Assembly (NCBI GenBank): GCA_938084085.1
Contig: CALKDV010000104.1
Location: 1-6,575 of the forward strand
Direction: 5' to 3'
Source: an uncultured Nannocystaceae bacterium
GTDB lineage: Bacteria > Myxococcota_A > Polyangia > Nannocystales > Nannocystaceae
Length of the DNA: 6,575 nt
The notes under the pieces were generated by a model. It was not told the DNA's origin. It saw only the letters and a program-made list of their open reading frames with translations, and did not search any database. Position numbers and translations under genes: made by a program. Of this stretch, positions 5,464 through 6,575 are shown in pieces; positions within the stretch are counted from its first letter, which is position 1, and each line of letters starts with the position of its first letter.

Positions 5464-6570
5464 TTAGTTCCCGCTGATCGCGCCGATTGTGTTGGCGGTG
5501 TTCGTGGCGCCCTGCGCTGCCAGGCCCACGGCCTGCGCCCCCTGCAAGAACGGCAACACCTGCTGCATGTACCGGCTCGAAGACGAGAGCCCTGTCGGCG
5601 CGACCACAACGCGATCGCCGGGACGGAGCACGATCCGGTCGTCGTACAACAGCGCCTGATCCATGTTGATCGTGTAGATGATCGGCTTGGCGAAGCCCCC
5701 GCGAATCACCGCGAGCTCTTTGCGGGCCCTGTCGAGCGAGGGGCCCCCCGCCGCCGCGAGCGCCTCCGCCAACGTGATGCGGTTTTGCGTGATGGGGACT
5801 GCGGCAGGCTTCATCACCTCGCCGAGGACAAACACTTTTTGGTCCGAGGCGTTCGGGACGAACACCACGTCGCCCTGCTTCATGAAGACGTTGCGGCTCA
5901 CGTCTCCGCGAAGCAGTACATCTGCGAGGTTGATCGGCATGATCTCGCCATCTCGGACGAAATACGCGGCCTCGAGGTTGCCGGTCTCCTTGACTCCTTC
6001 GGCGAGTCCAAGCCCCTCGAGCAACGAGGTGTCCCCATCCACGGGGAACGCTCCGGGTCGCCGCACCTCTCCGAGCACAAAGAACTTTTGGGACTCATAG
6101 CGGAGGATGTCCACGCTCAGCTGCGGATCCACCAGATACTTGCCCGCGATCTCGAGCAGGTGGGCACGAAACTCCACGAGGTTCATGCCCGCGGCCTTCA
6201 CCTTCCCGACGACCGGCATGTAGATGAAGCCGTCTTTTTGGATGACGGTTCCGGAGAGCTCGCCGAGGTTCACCCGCTGCGAGCTCATCTCCGGGTGCCC
6301 CACCACGAAGATGTTGAGCGAGTCATTGGGACCGAGCAGGTATTGGTCTGTTTCAGCGCTGAAGTCGTAGTCGACGACATCACGAGAAATGCCCACAGGA
6401 CCGGCCGCGCCGTCACCGCTGCGCTGTGAGTCGGCGATCAAGTCCTCCAGGGTCTTCATCTCGACCTTGTCCCCCTCCTTCTCGCCGACCTTGTCAAAGC
6501 GATAGCGGCTGGACGCGCAGGCGCTGGTACCGAGTACGCAGAGCGCGCATATGAGGGCCGAGGTCTTCAC
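5464..6570 (-). CDS. OPX (Wza-type) polysaccharide export lipoprotein with PES and two SLBB domains
   Basis: The 368-residue protein begins with a lipoprotein-like signal, with TSAC placing the acylated Cys at 18 (Thr rather than Leu at -3 is a weak lipobox). A polar stretch precedes the PES domain (about 76-157), which includes YLLGPNDSLNIFV, QKDGFIYMPVVGKV and YLVDPQLSVDI. Two SLBB domains follow, each opening with the shared FVLGEV: about 162-239 and 244-325, ending GDVVFVP and GDRVVVAP. The tail (327-368) starts polar, with RYMQQVLPFL, then becomes Ala/Gly/Thr-rich. OPX proteins carry exopolysaccharide or capsule through the periplasm and, in Wza, across the outer membrane by a C-terminal helix. 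The start is GTG at 6570; the frame stays open to the window edge and the ribosome site is outside, but the signal peptide supports this start. The co-polymerase usually encoded nearby is not in the window. Confidence 0.94.
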   Translation of the reverse strand: MKTSALICALCVLGTSACASSRYRFDKVGEKEGDKVEMKTLEDLIADSQRSGDGAAGPVGISRDVVDYDFSAETDQYLLGPNDSLNIFVVGHPEMSSQRVNLGELSGTVIQKDGFIYMPVVGKVKAAGMNLVEFRAHLLEIAGKYLVDPQLSVDILRYESQKFFVLGEVRRPGAFPVDGDTSLLEGLGLAEGVKETGNLEAAYFVRDGEIMPINLADVLLRGDVSRNVFMKQGDVVFVPNASDQKVFVLGEVMKPAAVPITQNRITLAEALAAAGGPSLDRARKELAVIRGGFAKPIIYTINMDQALLYDDRIVLRPGDRVVVAPTGLSSSSRYMQQVLPFLQGAQAVGLAAQGATNTANTIGAISGN

Positions 6571-6575
6571 GAGGG

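Noticed and set aside
5444..5464. A bidirectional intrinsic terminator between the barrel and OPX genes
   Set aside because: Only a 4-bp ACGG/CCGT pairing around GTCGC repeats is seen, with no T-run on either side.
4410..5609. 399-codon open frame on the minus strand across the barrel gene
   Set aside because: The product is Arg/Pro/Gly-rich with no domain signature and runs into the 3' end of the OPX gene. The plus-strand frame has a signal peptide and strand pattern.
5224..6429. 401-codon open frame on the plus strand opposite the OPX gene
   Set aside because: It is a shadow of a clear PES/SLBB protein; the translation is rich in Arg, His and Glu without motifs.

Overview
This is a high-GC bacterial window, most likely from a myxobacterium-like (Myxococcota, formerly delta-proteobacterial) genome. 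That assignment is inference: it rests on a CysN-CysC fusion, a polysaccharide locus with separate outer-membrane barrel and OPX genes as known from Myxococcus, GTG starts, and lipoprotein style. The window holds the 3' end of one sulfur-assimilation gene and then five genes that fit a Wzx/Wzy-type exopolysaccharide or capsule locus. No rRNA, tRNA, CRISPR array, insertion sequence or phage gene was seen.

Layout: (1) 2-1015 (+), the end of a bifunctional sulfate adenylyltransferase subunit 1 / APS kinase (CysNC), cut by the left edge. (2) 1088-2494 (-), a polyprenyl-phosphate sugar-1-phosphate transferase that starts repeat-unit synthesis, convergent with cysNC. (3) A 459-base divergent spacer without a convincing gene. 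(4) 2954-3673 (+), a CpsB/YwqE-type PHP-domain protein-tyrosine phosphatase. It has a promoter placed so that the transcript should be leaderless, and an unusually short C-terminus. (5) 3920-4417 (+), a small acidic lipoprotein of unknown function, then 13 bases later 4431-5444 (+), a predicted outer-membrane beta-barrel; these two look like an operon. (6) 5464-6570 (-), an OPX (Wza/polysaccharide-export) lipoprotein with one PES and two SLBB domains, convergent with the barrel gene across 19 bases.

The polysaccharide genes cover several stages of one pathway. The transferase loads the first sugar phosphate on undecaprenyl phosphate in the inner membrane. The phosphatase probably acts on a tyrosine-kinase co-polymerase (Wzc/CpsD type) that is not in the window. 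The OPX protein carries the polymer across the periplasm, and the barrel may provide the outer-membrane exit, as in the composite OPX/beta-barrel translocon described in Myxococcus. The unknown lipoprotein, coupled to the barrel gene, is the best candidate for an undescribed accessory part. The genes lie on alternating strands, so at least three separate transcripts are needed.

Points worth checking are the OPX/barrel pairing, the lipoprotein, the apparent C-terminal decay of the phosphatase with in-frame family-like codons beyond the stop, the leaderless promoter, and an altered APS-kinase active-site motif (DGQ) together with an Ala-Arg hexamer repeat.
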